Positions 1 through 8,535 of a DNA stretch of 43,153 bases are shown here, one piece after another. The DNA is taken from the NCBI GenBank assembly GCA_903872565.1, contig CAIQLG010000373.1:1-43153 (forward strand). The letters are read 5' to 3'. A program made the position numbers and the translations under genes. Under the pieces are notes generated by a model, which was not told the origin of the DNA, did no database searches, and saw only the letters and a program-made list of their open reading frames with translations. The first letter of the stretch is position 1, and the number at the start of each line of letters is the position of its first letter. The DNA comes from an uncultured Lentisphaerota bacterium. GTDB taxonomy: Bacteria > Verrucomicrobiota > Lentisphaeria > Victivallales > GWF2-50-93.

Positions 1-2164
1 ATGGGGAGCAAACGATGTCGGCGCGGCAACCTGGGGTAACGGTGCCAGCGGCACAAGAGATACTGTAGCCAGTGGGAACAGCCTGATCGGCAGTACAGCC
101 ACCGATCAGGTCGGAAATGGCGGTGCAACGGCACTGACCAATGGGAATTATGTGGTATGCAGCTATTTATGGGGAGCAAACGATGTCGGCGCGGCAACCT
201 GGGGTAACGGTGCCAGCGGCACAACAGGTACTGTAGGCAGCGGGAACAGCCTGGCCGGCGCTACACCCAGCGATCGTGTCGGTAATGGCGGTGCAACGGC
301 ACTGAGCAACGGGAATTATGTGGTAAGTAGCTATAACTGGAAGAACGCTGGCGTGGCCAATGCTGGCGCAGCGACTTGGGGTAACGGTGCCACCGGCACA
401 ACAGGTACTGTAGGTACAGGTAACAGCCTGGTGGGCACTACAGCCAGTGATTTTGTTGGTTTAGGCGGTGTAACGATACTGAGCAACGGGAATTATGTGG
501 TATGCAGCCCTCGCTGGAGTTCCTACATAGGCGCGGCAACCTGGATGAATTGCACCAATGGCAAAACCAAAGAGGATGCGTTCGGCGCAGTCTCAGCCGC
601 CAACAGTCTGGTCGGCAGTAATGGCAACGATCAGGTCGGTCGCAGCGGCGTAGTGCCGCTAATGGACGGCAAGTATCTTGTCTGTAGTAAATTATGGACT
701 GGCGATGGCAGCACAGGATTAGGCGCATTCACTCCCAGCGCGGCCGACGGCTCTACGGTGGGCGCCGTATCCTCGGCAAACAGCATCGCTGGAACTGGAG
801 CCAATGCCTGGACATCCCCTGATATTACTTCCAATGTCGTTTATAATAGAACGCTGGATAAAATATATATTGGATTTACCGCCCAAATGCGGGTCGCGGT
901 TGTTGCAATTCAAATAACTGTAACCGGCGTTGCAGTGAAAACACCACCGACAAAAGTAACTTATATCGCGGGTGAAACTCTGGATCTGGCAGGTTTGGTC
1001 GTAACCCTGACAAAGTCGGATGCAAGCACGCAAGACGTTGCCTTCGCGGACTTTGCGGCTAATGGCATAACAACAAACAAGGTAAATGGAGCCGTCCTGG
1101 AAGTCACTGACACGTCTGTTGTGATCACGGTCAACGGGCAGACCACCAGCCAGGCGATCACGGTCAACGCAGTGTCGATAACCGGTGTTGCAGTAAAAAC
1201 ACCACCGGCAAAAGTAACCTATGACGCTGGTGAAACTCTGGATCTGACAGGTCTGGTCGTAACCCTGACAAAGTCGGATGCAAGCACGCAAGACGTTGCC
1301 TTCTCGGACTTTGCGGCGAATGGTATAACAACAGTCAAGGCAAATGGCGATGTTCTCGCAGCCACGGACACGGCGGTCGTGATCACGGTCAACGGGCAGA
1401 CCGCCAGCCAGGCGATCACCGTAACCGGCGTGGCCTGCGGGAAAATCTACACTCTGAAAATCTCGGAAATCCAATGGCCGTCTCCAGCTCAGACACTTGC
1501 GAACTTCGCAAAAAAACCGACAGTCTATGCGACATACATGGCGGGCGGCAAAAGCAAAAAAACAGCACTCAATGTGGCCAAGAAGATAGAAAAAGGCAAG
1601 CCTGTCGCCAGCGTTGAATGCGAATGGCTTGGGAAAATTGCACTCCTTGATAAGAAAATCTGGACTGCGGACAAGACAAAGACGACAGCCGAGATACTTG
1701 CCGCCAGCCCACCAAGTCCCCTAGTGTGCAGTGTTTTTGTTTCCGGTTCAGATTCCTCTGTACCGGCTGTCAAAGTAAAGGGGATTGACACTGGAATTGA
1801 TCTCTCGCTCCAGCCTCCGGAAATCACAGGAGTCAATCCGGCAACTGCCAGCTTTGGCGAAAATGTAAAAGTCGTCATAAGCGGAAAAATGTTTGGAAAA
1901 AACATTCCCGCAGCCTGGCTTGAATACAAAAATGACAAGGGTGATGTCAAGCAGTTGAAACTCAAGGTTGACAAGAATTCCCTGGCCGTGAACGGTGTGG
2001 ATGCGAAAGGCAAGCCGAGCGCGATGAACATTCAGACCGGGGACAGCGAAATCACTGTCTTTATGCCGAAAAAAGCGCCCAAAAACTGGCAGTCCGGCGC
2101 TCATAACATCGTCATAGACAACAAGGTCTGCCGTGCGACGATCCAGTTCCAGACTGGGGAGTGA
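1..2164 (+). CDS. Secreted repeat protein with Ig-like and IPT-like domains, 5' end missing
   Basis: The reading frame is open from base 2, so the true start lies left of the window. The first ~270 residues are imperfect repeats of 55-59 residues carrying motifs such as TWGNGASGT, GNSL.G and LSNGNYVV. The two leftmost copies are nearly identical in DNA (168-bp period, bases 2 and 170). This repeat type is known from large adhesin/haemagglutinin-like proteins (DUF5650-like, from memory). Two bacterial Ig-like domains of group 3 type follow, about bases 915-1170 and 1180-1425, each with a KTPP.KVTY.AGETLDL signature. After a Lys-rich linker, an IPT/TIG-like domain begins near base 1815 (ITGVNPATASFGENVKVVISG). 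The overall design indicates an exported or surface protein; no membrane anchor is visible in the part present. The function is unknown. A strong stop at 2162-2164 ends it. Confidence 0.8.
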   Translation, partial: WGANDVGAATWGNGASGTRDTVASGNSLIGSTATDQVGNGGATALTNGNYVVCSYLWGANDVGAATWGNGASGTTGTVGSGNSLAGATPSDRVGNGGATALSNGNYVVSSYNWKNAGVANAGAATWGNGATGTTGTVGTGNSLVGTTASDFVGLGGVTILSNGNYVVCSPRWSSYIGAATWMNCTNGKTKEDAFGAVSAANSLVGSNGNDQVGRSGVVPLMDGKYLVCSKLWTGDGSTGLGAFTPSAADGSTVGAVSSANSIAGTGANAWTSPDITSNVVYNRTLDKIYIGFTAQMRVAVVAIQITVTGVAVKTPPTKVTYIAGETLDLAGLVVTLTKSDASTQDVAFADFAANGITTNKVNGAVLEVTDTSVVITVNGQTTSQAITVNAVSITGVAVKTPPAKVTYDAGETLDLTGLVVTLTKSDASTQDVAFSDFAANGITTVKANGDVLAATDTAVVITVNGQTASQAITVTGVACGKIYTLKISEIQWPSPAQTLANFAKKPTVYATYMAGGKSKKTALNVAKKIEKGKPVASVECEWLGKIALLDKKIWTADKTKTTAEILAASPPSPLVCSVFVSGSDSSVPAVKVKGIDTGIDLSLQPPEITGVNPATASFGENVKVVISGKMFGKNIPAAWLEYKNDKGDVKQLKLKVDKNSLAVNGVDAKGKPSAMNIQTGDSEITVFMPKKAPKNWQSGAHNIVIDNKVCRATIQFQTGE

Positions 2165-2179
2165 GAAAATTAGAGGCCA

Positions 2180-2299
2180 GTGTGTCTAATCTGCATATTG
2201 CTTCCGCCCCTTGCCGTTGCGGACAAGGGCTGCGGCAGCTTTCTGATTGTACTGGTACTCACGCTGCTTGGCTGGATACTGGGAATAGACCTGCTGTGA
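2180..2299 (+). pseudogene. Pmp3/YqaE-like small membrane protein relic
   Basis: A short frame with a possible GTG start at 2180 reads ILLPPLAV, then DKGCGSFLIV and LTLLGW, before stopping at 2297-2299. These are hallmarks of the Pmp3/YqaE family of ~52-residue proteolipids with two membrane segments. Here only 39 residues are present. The usual N-terminus is very short, and the region after GW, normally IPG followed by a hydrophobic tail, reads ILGIDLL and then stops. No ribosome binding site is visible. I read it as a truncated or frameshifted remnant, although a functional mini-protein cannot be excluded. It was recognised from family knowledge, not by a search. Confidence 0.5.
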
Positions 2300-2412
2300 C
2301 ATATTCCTGAAGTCGGGGACAGGTTGACTTCATGTAGCTCTGTCCAACATTGGACGAAGGTAGTATGTAAGCTTCTCATACTGTTGTCAGCATTTCCTGC
2401 GGATTAAGCTGA

Positions 2413-2697
2413 GTGCCAACTTCTGCACCTGTCACCATGACAATCGCCGCCTCTGCCGGACCAAACGGATCGATCAGCCCCACGTCGTCCGTTGTAGTGA
2501 AATACGGCGAGAGCCAGGAGTTCACAATATCACCTGACACCGGATATTATATTGCCGATGTGAAATCCGAAATAGACGGGCACAGACCACGGATTACCGA
2601 CTATGGGCCACGGATTACGGATCTAGTCCTTTTCGTCCCTCCGGTGTCCCTTTGTGTTGGTCCCTTATGTCCCTCGAAACTGTCGCAAGAAAGATGA
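2413..2697 (+). pseudogene. Fragment of InlB B-repeat (Flg_new_2-like) protein
   Basis: The frame opens with a GTG and encodes about 45 residues typical of a divergent InlB B-repeat (ITAS.GPNGSISP, then SQEFTISPDTGYYI.DV). Coding similarity then breaks into an unrelated low-complexity stretch (about 2575-2697). The corresponding DNA has two near-copies of a CCACGGATTAC block, typical of dispersed intergenic repeats. There is no signal peptide and no convincing start. It most likely is a broken piece of a larger secreted protein like the one at 36057-39857, which carries several complete repeats of this kind. The remaining sequence up to 2795 is AT-rich and shows nothing recognisable. Confidence 0.5.
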
Positions 2698-2795
2698 AGG
2701 TACTAATGTCAAAGAGGCAATATCTCATCTTTAAGGAATTTAATATCTATTGATTTTTTTAGAAAATGTAATGCGTTATTGTTGTTATATTATGT

Positions 2796-2847
2796 TGTAG
2801 CCACGGCCATGTTGGCCGTGTTCGCCCCCAACATGGGGGCGGCTACA
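2796..2847. repeat. GTAG-hairpin pair (REP/BIME-like), copy A
   Basis: TGTAGCC (2796-2802) and GGCTACA (2841-2847) form an outer 7-bp stem. Inside are two perfect hairpins: CACGGCCA/TGGCCGTG (8 bp, 2802-2820) and GCCCCCA/TGGGGGC (7 bp, 2824-2840). GTAG directly precedes the first hairpin and CTAC follows the second, so the unit is a head-to-head pair of GTAG+hairpin motifs, as in REP/BIME elements. It belongs to a family with copies at 15005, 32243, 40109 and 41156 and a single at 40306. Confidence 0.8.
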
Positions 2848-2981
2848 GTAAAAAAACCATTTGCCGGAAAAGACTGGCGGCTAATTGATCATGCCTACTT
2901 TCAGTTCGATCGGACGGTTGAATTCTCGTGAGCCAGTTTTATATTAGTTGCCATGTAAGACATGATCAAATGAAGGCGACA

Positions 2982-4793
2982 ATGATGAAAAAGCCGGCAA
3001 CAACTTTTGCGACTGCTCTTTTCTTGTCTGCGGCATTATGCATGTCTGTTTTTGGGGGCTCCGAAAAATCGGAAAAGTCAGAAGCTCCACAGCCACCCTT
3101 CATGGAATCCGGAAAAGGCTATGTCGAGATTCTTCAAAACTTGTCCCTCGATCCGCCGGGGAAAAAATTCTTCATACTTTCGCAGTCTTACCTTACACTC
3201 CTGGACGAGGACGAGAACAACTTTTATGTCATCACCCGTCTGAAGGAAGGCTCCTGTAGCTGTGTCATTCCAAAATATGCGAAATTCACAAGCATCATGG
3301 ATATTTCAGAAAACAGGGATTCCATCTATTTCAGAGGCTCAATCGAGGTTAAGACATGTCCTTTCAATCTCGAAAAGGGAGAAGAACTGCCCATTCAGGG
3401 GGAAAGGGACGGCAAATGGGAAATTATGGTTACCAGAAAAGGCAAGAACTTCTCTGTATTCATCCCGAAAGATCTGGAAAACACGAAATTCCGGGAAAAA
3501 AGCTCTTTTGCGGAATTTGCAGATATACAGAAAAGAAAGGGGCTCGAATATTTCCAGGGCGGATGGATGAAATCCGAGGAGGTTGGAAAAATAAGAGAGA
3601 AAAAACGGCTCGAGGAGGAAAAGACAGAATTGAAAAAAGAAGAGCTTTTCAAGGCGGCCGATAATGGCTATATAGTCCTTAAGGACGGCACTGTTCTCAA
3701 GGGAGTGAGAAAAGGAAGCGACAAAAGAAATGTCTATTTCGAATCGAATGGCCGGGAACGCTGGGTTTCTCCCTTCGACATCAAGGATCTGAGCGCTGAA
3801 CAGATGAAGGGAGAGGGCTTTTACAAGGAGGCGGAAACTCTGTTTTTCAAGGCTGCCGAATCCAGGGCTGTAAGCCAGGGAGAAGCCATGAGAAATGCCG
3901 AAAAGGCTCTGGTCTTTCTGGAGAAGGCCTCGGAGACCGGGTTGCACATGCAGGACAGGATCTCGGATCTTTCACAGAAGCTCAACGAGTTCATCTGCAA
4001 TGTCCAGGACTATCTTTTGCAAAATGGACTTGTCCTGTATGAATATGTTGTCCTTCCACAAAATGTTCTCAACTATCATCTTGACAGCGGACATATTCTG
4101 CTGAGGAAAAAATTCTGGGTTGATCCTGATCAGATATGTGCAAAATGCGAGGGGAGCGGGAAAAATATATGCCCGGGATGCGCAGGCACCGGATCAGTCA
4201 AGAAAAATTGTACCAAATGCAAGGACGGCAGGGTCACCTGCCAGATATGTGGCGGAAAAGGAGAAAAACAGTGCTGGATATGCAAAGGTTCTGGAACACT
4301 TATGAAAAAGTGCCCGACCTGCCATGGAAAAGGATCGATCATTGACTACGACAGCTTTGGCGGTTACGGATATGGCTATTTGGGAGGATACAGCAATCAG
4401 ATTGTCATTTCATCAAATGGAGGTCCGATAATCTACAGCGGATATCAGTCTAGTTGTGGCAGAGGCGGAGTAGGATGCGGAGGATGGGGCGGGGGGATTT
4501 CAGTCCAGACATGCCCTGTCTGCGATGGTTCGGGCCAGGTCGAGAGAAGATGCTGGAACTGTAGTGGACGTGGAGAAGTACCATGCACCGAGACTCAGAT
4601 ATGCAAGTTTTGCCAGGGAAAAGGATTTTCTATGGAAGTGTGCGGAGAATGCAAAGGACTGAAAAAGGTGGAATGCGCCGATTGCAAAGGAAAAGGATAC
4701 CACGGGGAGACACAGCCCTTCGTAGAAAAATCCTCGCCTCCGCCCAATGGCATCATATCTCCAAATTCACCCCTTGCCGTTCCGACATATTGA
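2982..4793 (+). CDS. Exported protein with DnaJ-type CxxCxGxG zinc-finger array
   Basis: The frame is open from a GTG at 2928, but the ATG at 2982 is preceded by GAAGG at a good distance. It starts a clean signal peptide (MMKKP, a hydrophobic stretch, then small residues near VFGG), so I chose it. The N-terminal ~350 residues are of unknown fold and include a Lys/Glu-rich helical stretch and a segment resembling an SH3-like bacterial domain (IVLKDGTVLKG). The C-terminal half carries about 11 DnaJ-like knuckles, for example CAKCEGSG, CPGCAGTG, CQICGGKG, CWICKGSG, CPTCHGKG, CPVCDGSG and CADCKGKG. A Gly/Tyr-rich insert (about 4345-4500) splits the array. No J domain is present. The array should bind several zinc ions, outside the cytoplasm if the signal peptide works. 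Possible roles are protein binding or thiol chemistry; the real function is unknown. It appears to be a single-gene unit. Confidence 0.75.
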   Translation: MMKKPATTFATALFLSAALCMSVFGGSEKSEKSEAPQPPFMESGKGYVEILQNLSLDPPGKKFFILSQSYLTLLDEDENNFYVITRLKEGSCSCVIPKYAKFTSIMDISENRDSIYFRGSIEVKTCPFNLEKGEELPIQGERDGKWEIMVTRKGKNFSVFIPKDLENTKFREKSSFAEFADIQKRKGLEYFQGGWMKSEEVGKIREKKRLEEEKTELKKEELFKAADNGYIVLKDGTVLKGVRKGSDKRNVYFESNGRERWVSPFDIKDLSAEQMKGEGFYKEAETLFFKAAESRAVSQGEAMRNAEKALVFLEKASETGLHMQDRISDLSQKLNEFICNVQDYLLQNGLVLYEYVVLPQNVLNYHLDSGHILLRKKFWVDPDQICAKCEGSGKNICPGCAGTGSVKKNCTKCKDGRVTCQICGGKGEKQCWICKGSGTLMKKCPTCHGKGSIIDYDSFGGYGYGYLGGYSNQIVISSNGGPIIYSGYQSSCGRGGVGCGGWGGGISVQTCPVCDGSGQVERRCWNCSGRGEVPCTETQICKFCQGKGFSMEVCGECKGLKKVECADCKGKGYHGETQPFVEKSSPPPNGIISPNSPLAVPTY

Positions 4794-4827
4794 AACTATA
4801 TTAAAAAAATAATTAAAGGAACTAATA

Positions 4828-5586
4828 ATGAAAAAGAACCGGATTGCTGCTCAGCTCTATACTCTGAGGGATTTTTTGAAAACTCCCGAAGAGATCGCAA
4901 AAAGTCTCAGGAAAGTCAAGAAAATCGGATATGATGCCGTCCAGATTTCAGGTCTTGGTCCGATAGATACTGTGGAACTCAAAAAGATCATCGATGGAGA
5001 AGGACTTGTCTGCTGTGCGACACATGAATCCGGAAAGACAATCTGCGAGGAACCACAGAAGGCAATTGAGACGCTTGGTATCCTCGGATGCAAATATACT
5101 GCATATCCATATCCGCATCTCCCGGTGAAGACCAAGGAGGATTTCAAACAGCTCGCCTGCCTCCTCAACCGGGCCGGAAAGGCCTTCGCCGCGGCTGGAA
5201 TGGTTCTTACATACCATAACCACGCGATTGAATTCGAAAGATTCGGCAAGAAGAACGGGCTTGAGATAATCTACGGCAAAACCAATCCGGACTACCTGCA
5301 GGGCGAACTTGACACCTACTGGGTGCAGTATGGTGGCGGAGACCCTGTGGAATGGTGTAAACGGCTCAAAAACAGGCTTCCTCTCATCCATCTGAAGGAG
5401 ATGGGAATAGTAGAAAACCAGATAAATATCCTCGAGGTTGGAAGTGGAAACCTCAACTGGAAGAAAATCATCAAGGCCGCCAAAAAATCAGGCTGTGAAT
5501 GGTTCATCGTGGAACAGGATACCTGCCGTTTTGATCCTTTCGACTCCCTTAAAATGAGCCTTGACTATCTTGTCGCGGAAATCTGA
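4828..5586 (+). CDS. Sugar phosphate isomerase/epimerase-like TIM-barrel protein
   Basis: The 252-residue product begins at an ATG with an AAAGGA ribosome binding site about 8 bases upstream. It has the xylose-isomerase-like (AP endonuclease family 2) TIM-barrel pattern: an AAQLYTLRDF start typical of this family, LTYHNHAIEFE with a metal-binding-type His, GELDTYWVQYGG, LIHLKEMG and a late W.IVEQD strand. Family members isomerise or epimerise free sugars, sugar acids or inositols using a divalent metal. The substrate cannot be told from sequence. There is no signal peptide, so it is cytoplasmic. It stands alone between the zinc-finger gene and a convergent PilT-type gene, with which it shares a bidirectional terminator. 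Confidence 0.8.
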   Translation: MKKNRIAAQLYTLRDFLKTPEEIAKSLRKVKKIGYDAVQISGLGPIDTVELKKIIDGEGLVCCATHESGKTICEEPQKAIETLGILGCKYTAYPYPHLPVKTKEDFKQLACLLNRAGKAFAAAGMVLTYHNHAIEFERFGKKNGLEIIYGKTNPDYLQGELDTYWVQYGGGDPVEWCKRLKNRLPLIHLKEMGIVENQINILEVGSGNLNWKKIIKAAKKSGCEWFIVEQDTCRFDPFDSLKMSLDYLVAEI

Positions 5587-5597
5587 TATTTGTAGAT

Positions 5598-5633
5598 AAA
5601 TATTCACCGAAGTACATGCCTCGGTGAATATTT
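5598..5633. terminator. Bidirectional stem-loop between convergent genes
   Basis: A perfect 13-bp stem (AAATATTCACCGA at 5598-5610, complement at 5621-5633) with a 10-base loop sits between the convergent isomerase-like and PilT-type genes. Its A-rich and T-rich outer ends would serve as a U tract in either direction. It overlaps the minus-strand stop codon. Confidence 0.7.
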
Positions 5634-7833
5634 AAAGCGAAGTCATGTCCCTTGACTGTGCGGAGACCATGTGTATCATGGCTTCCTGGCGGCGGATTAT
5701 GTTCTTCTCGTAAAGCTCCTGGAGAGCCTTGTCTAGCGTTATCATCCCGTCTTTCGCATTGGTCTCAATGACTGAAGGGATGAGATGTGTTTTTCCCTCT
5801 CTTATCAGGTTTCTCACTGCGGACGACCCCAGCATTATTTCAAATGCCGCGACCCTGCCCTTTCCGTCCTTTCTCTGGACGAGCCTCTGTGAAATTATTG
5901 CGAGTATACTTCCTGCAAGCTGAACTCTGATCTGGTTCTGCTGGTGCGAGGGGAACGAGTCTATTATCCTGTCTATGCTCTGGCCGGCGCTGTTGGTGTG
6001 GAGGGTGGCGAAAACCAGGTGTCCGGTCTCCGCCGCCGTGAGAGCGGCCGCAATAGTTTCAGGATCGCGCATTTCTCCCACGAGTATTACGTCGGGATCC
6101 TGCCGGAGGACATACTTCAATGCATTTGCGAAGCTCAGAGTGTCGGCGAAAACCTCCCTCTGCTCGACCACTGCCTTCTTGTTGGCGTGGACATATTCTA
6201 TAGGATCCTCCACTGTTATGATATGGCAAGGTCTTTCATCGTTCACTCTGTCTATGAGGGAGGCCATCGTCGTGCTTTTTCCGTGCCCTGTCGGGCCTGT
6301 TATCAGAATAAGTCCCTGGTGTTTTCTAACTATATTCACAAGGATCTGCGGCAGTCCAAGTTCGGCGGGAGACGGTATATTCTTAGGTATAACTCTCACT
6401 GCTACCGCCACATTGCCCCGCTGAAAAAAACCATTTATCCTGAATCTGAAGGGAACAAGGATCTTTTCTTTGCCAACCCCGGATTTCTGGATGTTCACGC
6501 TAAGCGCAAAATCTATTTCCCTTTTTTCCTCGAATATCTCCCTCTGTTTCGAGTTGAGCATGCTGAATAGAAGCCTCTTAGTGTCCGACTGGGTGAGAAC
6601 ATCCGTCTCGAGGGGCACTAGATCGCCGTTGACTCTCAGGCACGGACAGCTTCCGGTAGTTATGATCAGGTCGCTCGCATCGTTGGAGATTGCTGCGTGA
6701 AGCAGCCGTTTCATATTCAGGTTGTTGGGTGCCTCATCGTCTTCAAGTTCGCTTCTGAATGTCTCTACACCGCTTTCCATTCCCTGCGCAAGAAGGAGAA
6801 ACTCGTCCTTGTTCTGAGCGGCCTTGGAGCCCTCCGCCAGATCAATCTTGCCAGCCTTGTAAAGGTCTGCAAGCGCCCGGGAAAAAGTTCTCATCCCCTC
6901 CTCGTGGCCTCTCCTTATGGTATCTTCAAGCTCGGAATAATTTCTCTGCGATATGAGATGCCTCACAAGCGGAGTTCCCCTCATGATTTCAACCACGGGC
7001 ATAATGCCGGTGCCATCCGCCTTGCGAACAAGTTTCTGGGCGATAATGCCCTCGAGCGCCATCGCAAGATCCGCCGCCGCCTGCTCTCTGAGGTTGTCTG
7101 GAAAATGATTAAGTATTCTTTCGACGCACTGGACAGTGTTCGAGGTATGCACGGAGGAAACCACAAGATGCCCCGTCAGAGCTGCGGTGATCGCAATCTG
7201 CATTGTGTCGAGGTCTCTCATCTCACCTATGAAAATGGCATCCGGGCTTTCCCTTACTACGTGCTTCAGCGCCTCCGCGAATGTCATTGTGTCGGCTCCG
7301 ACCTCGCGCTGGGTTATCAGGGACTTCGCATCAGTGTGTATGAATTCTATGGGATCCTCGACCGTGACTATGTGTTTTGCAAAATTCTCATTTATGTGGT
7401 TCAGAATTGCCGCCATCGTGGTTGACTTTCCGCTTCCGGCTGGGCCGACCACAAGTATCAGGCCGCGCGGCGCCTGTGCGAAATTCGCAATAGTCGAAGG
7501 CAGATCGAGATCCTTGAAATTCAGTTTTCCTGACGGAACAAGCCTGGCGACAAGTCCTGGAACGCCCTGCTGGCAGAAGAAGTTGATCCTGAAGCGCATC
7601 CCGTGCTCGAGCGTGATTCCCGCATCCAGATCTCCAGTCTCGAGAAATATCTTTTCCGCATGTGGAAGAACTGAACTTTTTCTGAAGGCGGCAATTTCCT
7701 CGGCAGTTACTTCCGGCACATCGAGCCGTTTTATCACCGTGTCCGAACGGAAGCATGGCTTTTTGCCTGCCACCGCGAAAAGATCCGATGCCTTCCCTGA
7801 CATCATTTCCCTAAGGAGTTCTATTATCCTCAT
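5632..7833 (-). CDS. Tandem fused PilT/PilU-like ATPase (two retraction ATPase domains)
   Basis: The 733-residue product consists of two complete PilT-type secretion ATPases in one chain, each about the length of a normal PilT (~350). Domain 1 (residues ~1-340) has Walker A GPAGSGKST (130-138), Asp-box DPIEF, Walker B IGEMRD and a His-box around HLVVSSVHT. Domain 2 (~373-733) has Walker A GPTGHGKST (513-521), DPIEYVH, VGEMRDPET and HLVFATLHTN. PilT hexamers power type IV pilus retraction at the inner membrane. A covalent dimer would give a trimer of fusions, similar in principle to mixed PilT-PilU machines. The prepilin-like gene at 10637 is the only other possible pilus component here. It has its own promoter (7877-7906). 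Confidence 0.9.
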   Translation of the reverse strand: MRIIELLREMMSGKASDLFAVAGKKPCFRSDTVIKRLDVPEVTAEEIAAFRKSSVLPHAEKIFLETGDLDAGITLEHGMRFRINFFCQQGVPGLVARLVPSGKLNFKDLDLPSTIANFAQAPRGLILVVGPAGSGKSTTMAAILNHINENFAKHIVTVEDPIEFIHTDAKSLITQREVGADTMTFAEALKHVVRESPDAIFIGEMRDLDTMQIAITAALTGHLVVSSVHTSNTVQCVERILNHFPDNLREQAAADLAMALEGIIAQKLVRKADGTGIMPVVEIMRGTPLVRHLISQRNYSELEDTIRRGHEEGMRTFSRALADLYKAGKIDLAEGSKAAQNKDEFLLLAQGMESGVETFRSELEDDEAPNNLNMKRLLHAAISNDASDLIITTGSCPCLRVNGDLVPLETDVLTQSDTKRLLFSMLNSKQREIFEEKREIDFALSVNIQKSGVGKEKILVPFRFRINGFFQRGNVAVAVRVIPKNIPSPAELGLPQILVNIVRKHQGLILITGPTGHGKSTTMASLIDRVNDERPCHIITVEDPIEYVHANKKAVVEQREVFADTLSFANALKYVLRQDPDVILVGEMRDPETIAAALTAAETGHLVFATLHTNSAGQSIDRIIDSFPSHQQNQIRVQLAGSILAIISQRLVQRKDGKGRVAAFEIMLGSSAVRNLIREGKTHLIPSVIETNAKDGMITLDKALQELYEKNIIRRQEAMIHMVSAQSRDMTSL

Positions 7834-7876
7834 CTGCTTCCCTGAGTTTCTTTTAAGGATGCTGTATCATAGGTAG

Positions 7877-7906
7877 AGAATATATTTTCAAAGCGGGTTT
7901 TGTCAA
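7877..7906 (-). promoter_or_regulatory. Sigma70-type promoter for the double PilT gene
   Basis: On the minus strand, a perfect TTGACA (7901-7906) lies 16 bases from TATATT (7879-7884), or 18 bases from TATTCT (7877-7882). It is about 45 bases upstream of the PilT-type start codon. The 5' leader would be short. Confidence 0.6.
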
Positions 7907-8132
7907 GGGTAGGGGGGCGTTAAGGGGAAAAATTTACATTTGACAATACATGAAAATTGATGGCATGCCTATATTTTATGCGACCCAAACGGCCTGGTAG
8001 GGCGTGTTTCGCCGACCTGTCCGCCGTAGCTCATTGGCGAAGGAGGAAACCGCCATAAAAGGACGGACGGCCCGTCGATCCGGCACTGCCTCCAGTCCCG
8101 CAAATCAGGACGCGCGGGGTGCTTAGGCATAA

Positions 8133-8468
8133 GCCTGCCTTCTTTCATCCGATGCAAAAAACAGGAACAAAGCCTATGAATTCTATGACAGCCTCGGAGG
8201 CAAAAGGGAAGACGAATTCCTTGCGCCAAAATCCCTGCTTGCTGGTGCCGTCTGCGCCGTGAACGTGGGCGACAGGGGAAAAGCGATGAAATACTGCGAG
8301 GCCGTACTGAAGGATTTCGGGAAGACACCATACGCCGCCGCCTATTTCGGAGTTGGCACGCTCAGGCTCGTCAAATGGGGAAGGAGTGAGGTTACAGCGG
8401 CAAAAGTATTCATGGGACTCTTTTCCATTGTCCTTGCCGTATCCCTAATATGGCTTAGAATCAGATAG
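8133..8468 (+). pseudogene. C-terminal fragment of a TPR-like membrane-anchored protein
   Basis: The plus-strand frame is open from just after a stop at 8130-8132 and encodes ~111 residues with no plausible start or ribosome binding site. The reading (AYEFYDSLGGKREDEFLAPKSL then a repeat-like helix pair with KAMKYCEAVLKDFG and PYAAAYFGVG) looks like the last tetratricopeptide-type helices. A single C-terminal membrane segment follows (VFMGLFSIVLAVSLIWL). I interpret it as the 3' end of a gene whose front was lost. The DNA before it (7907-8132) has no gene. It contains a block around 8000-8060 with short inverted GGCG/CGCC pieces that resembles dispersed-repeat debris. Confidence 0.45.
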
Positions 8469-8535
8469 GAACACCTATTGGCAGAAAAAACCCTAAAGAA
8501 ATCTGATGCAAACTATGTGCATAAATTATTCTGGT

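Noticed and set aside
719-1474. Minus-strand open frame (251 aa) opposite the Ig-like domains
   Set aside because: It mirrors the tandem repeats of the plus-strand gene; Cys/Arg-rich composition is typical of an antisense shadow.
3339-3947. Long minus-strand open frame (202 aa) opposite the zinc-finger gene
   Set aside because: Antisense to a clearly coding gene with a signal peptide and knuckle motifs; no ribosome binding site or family features of its own.
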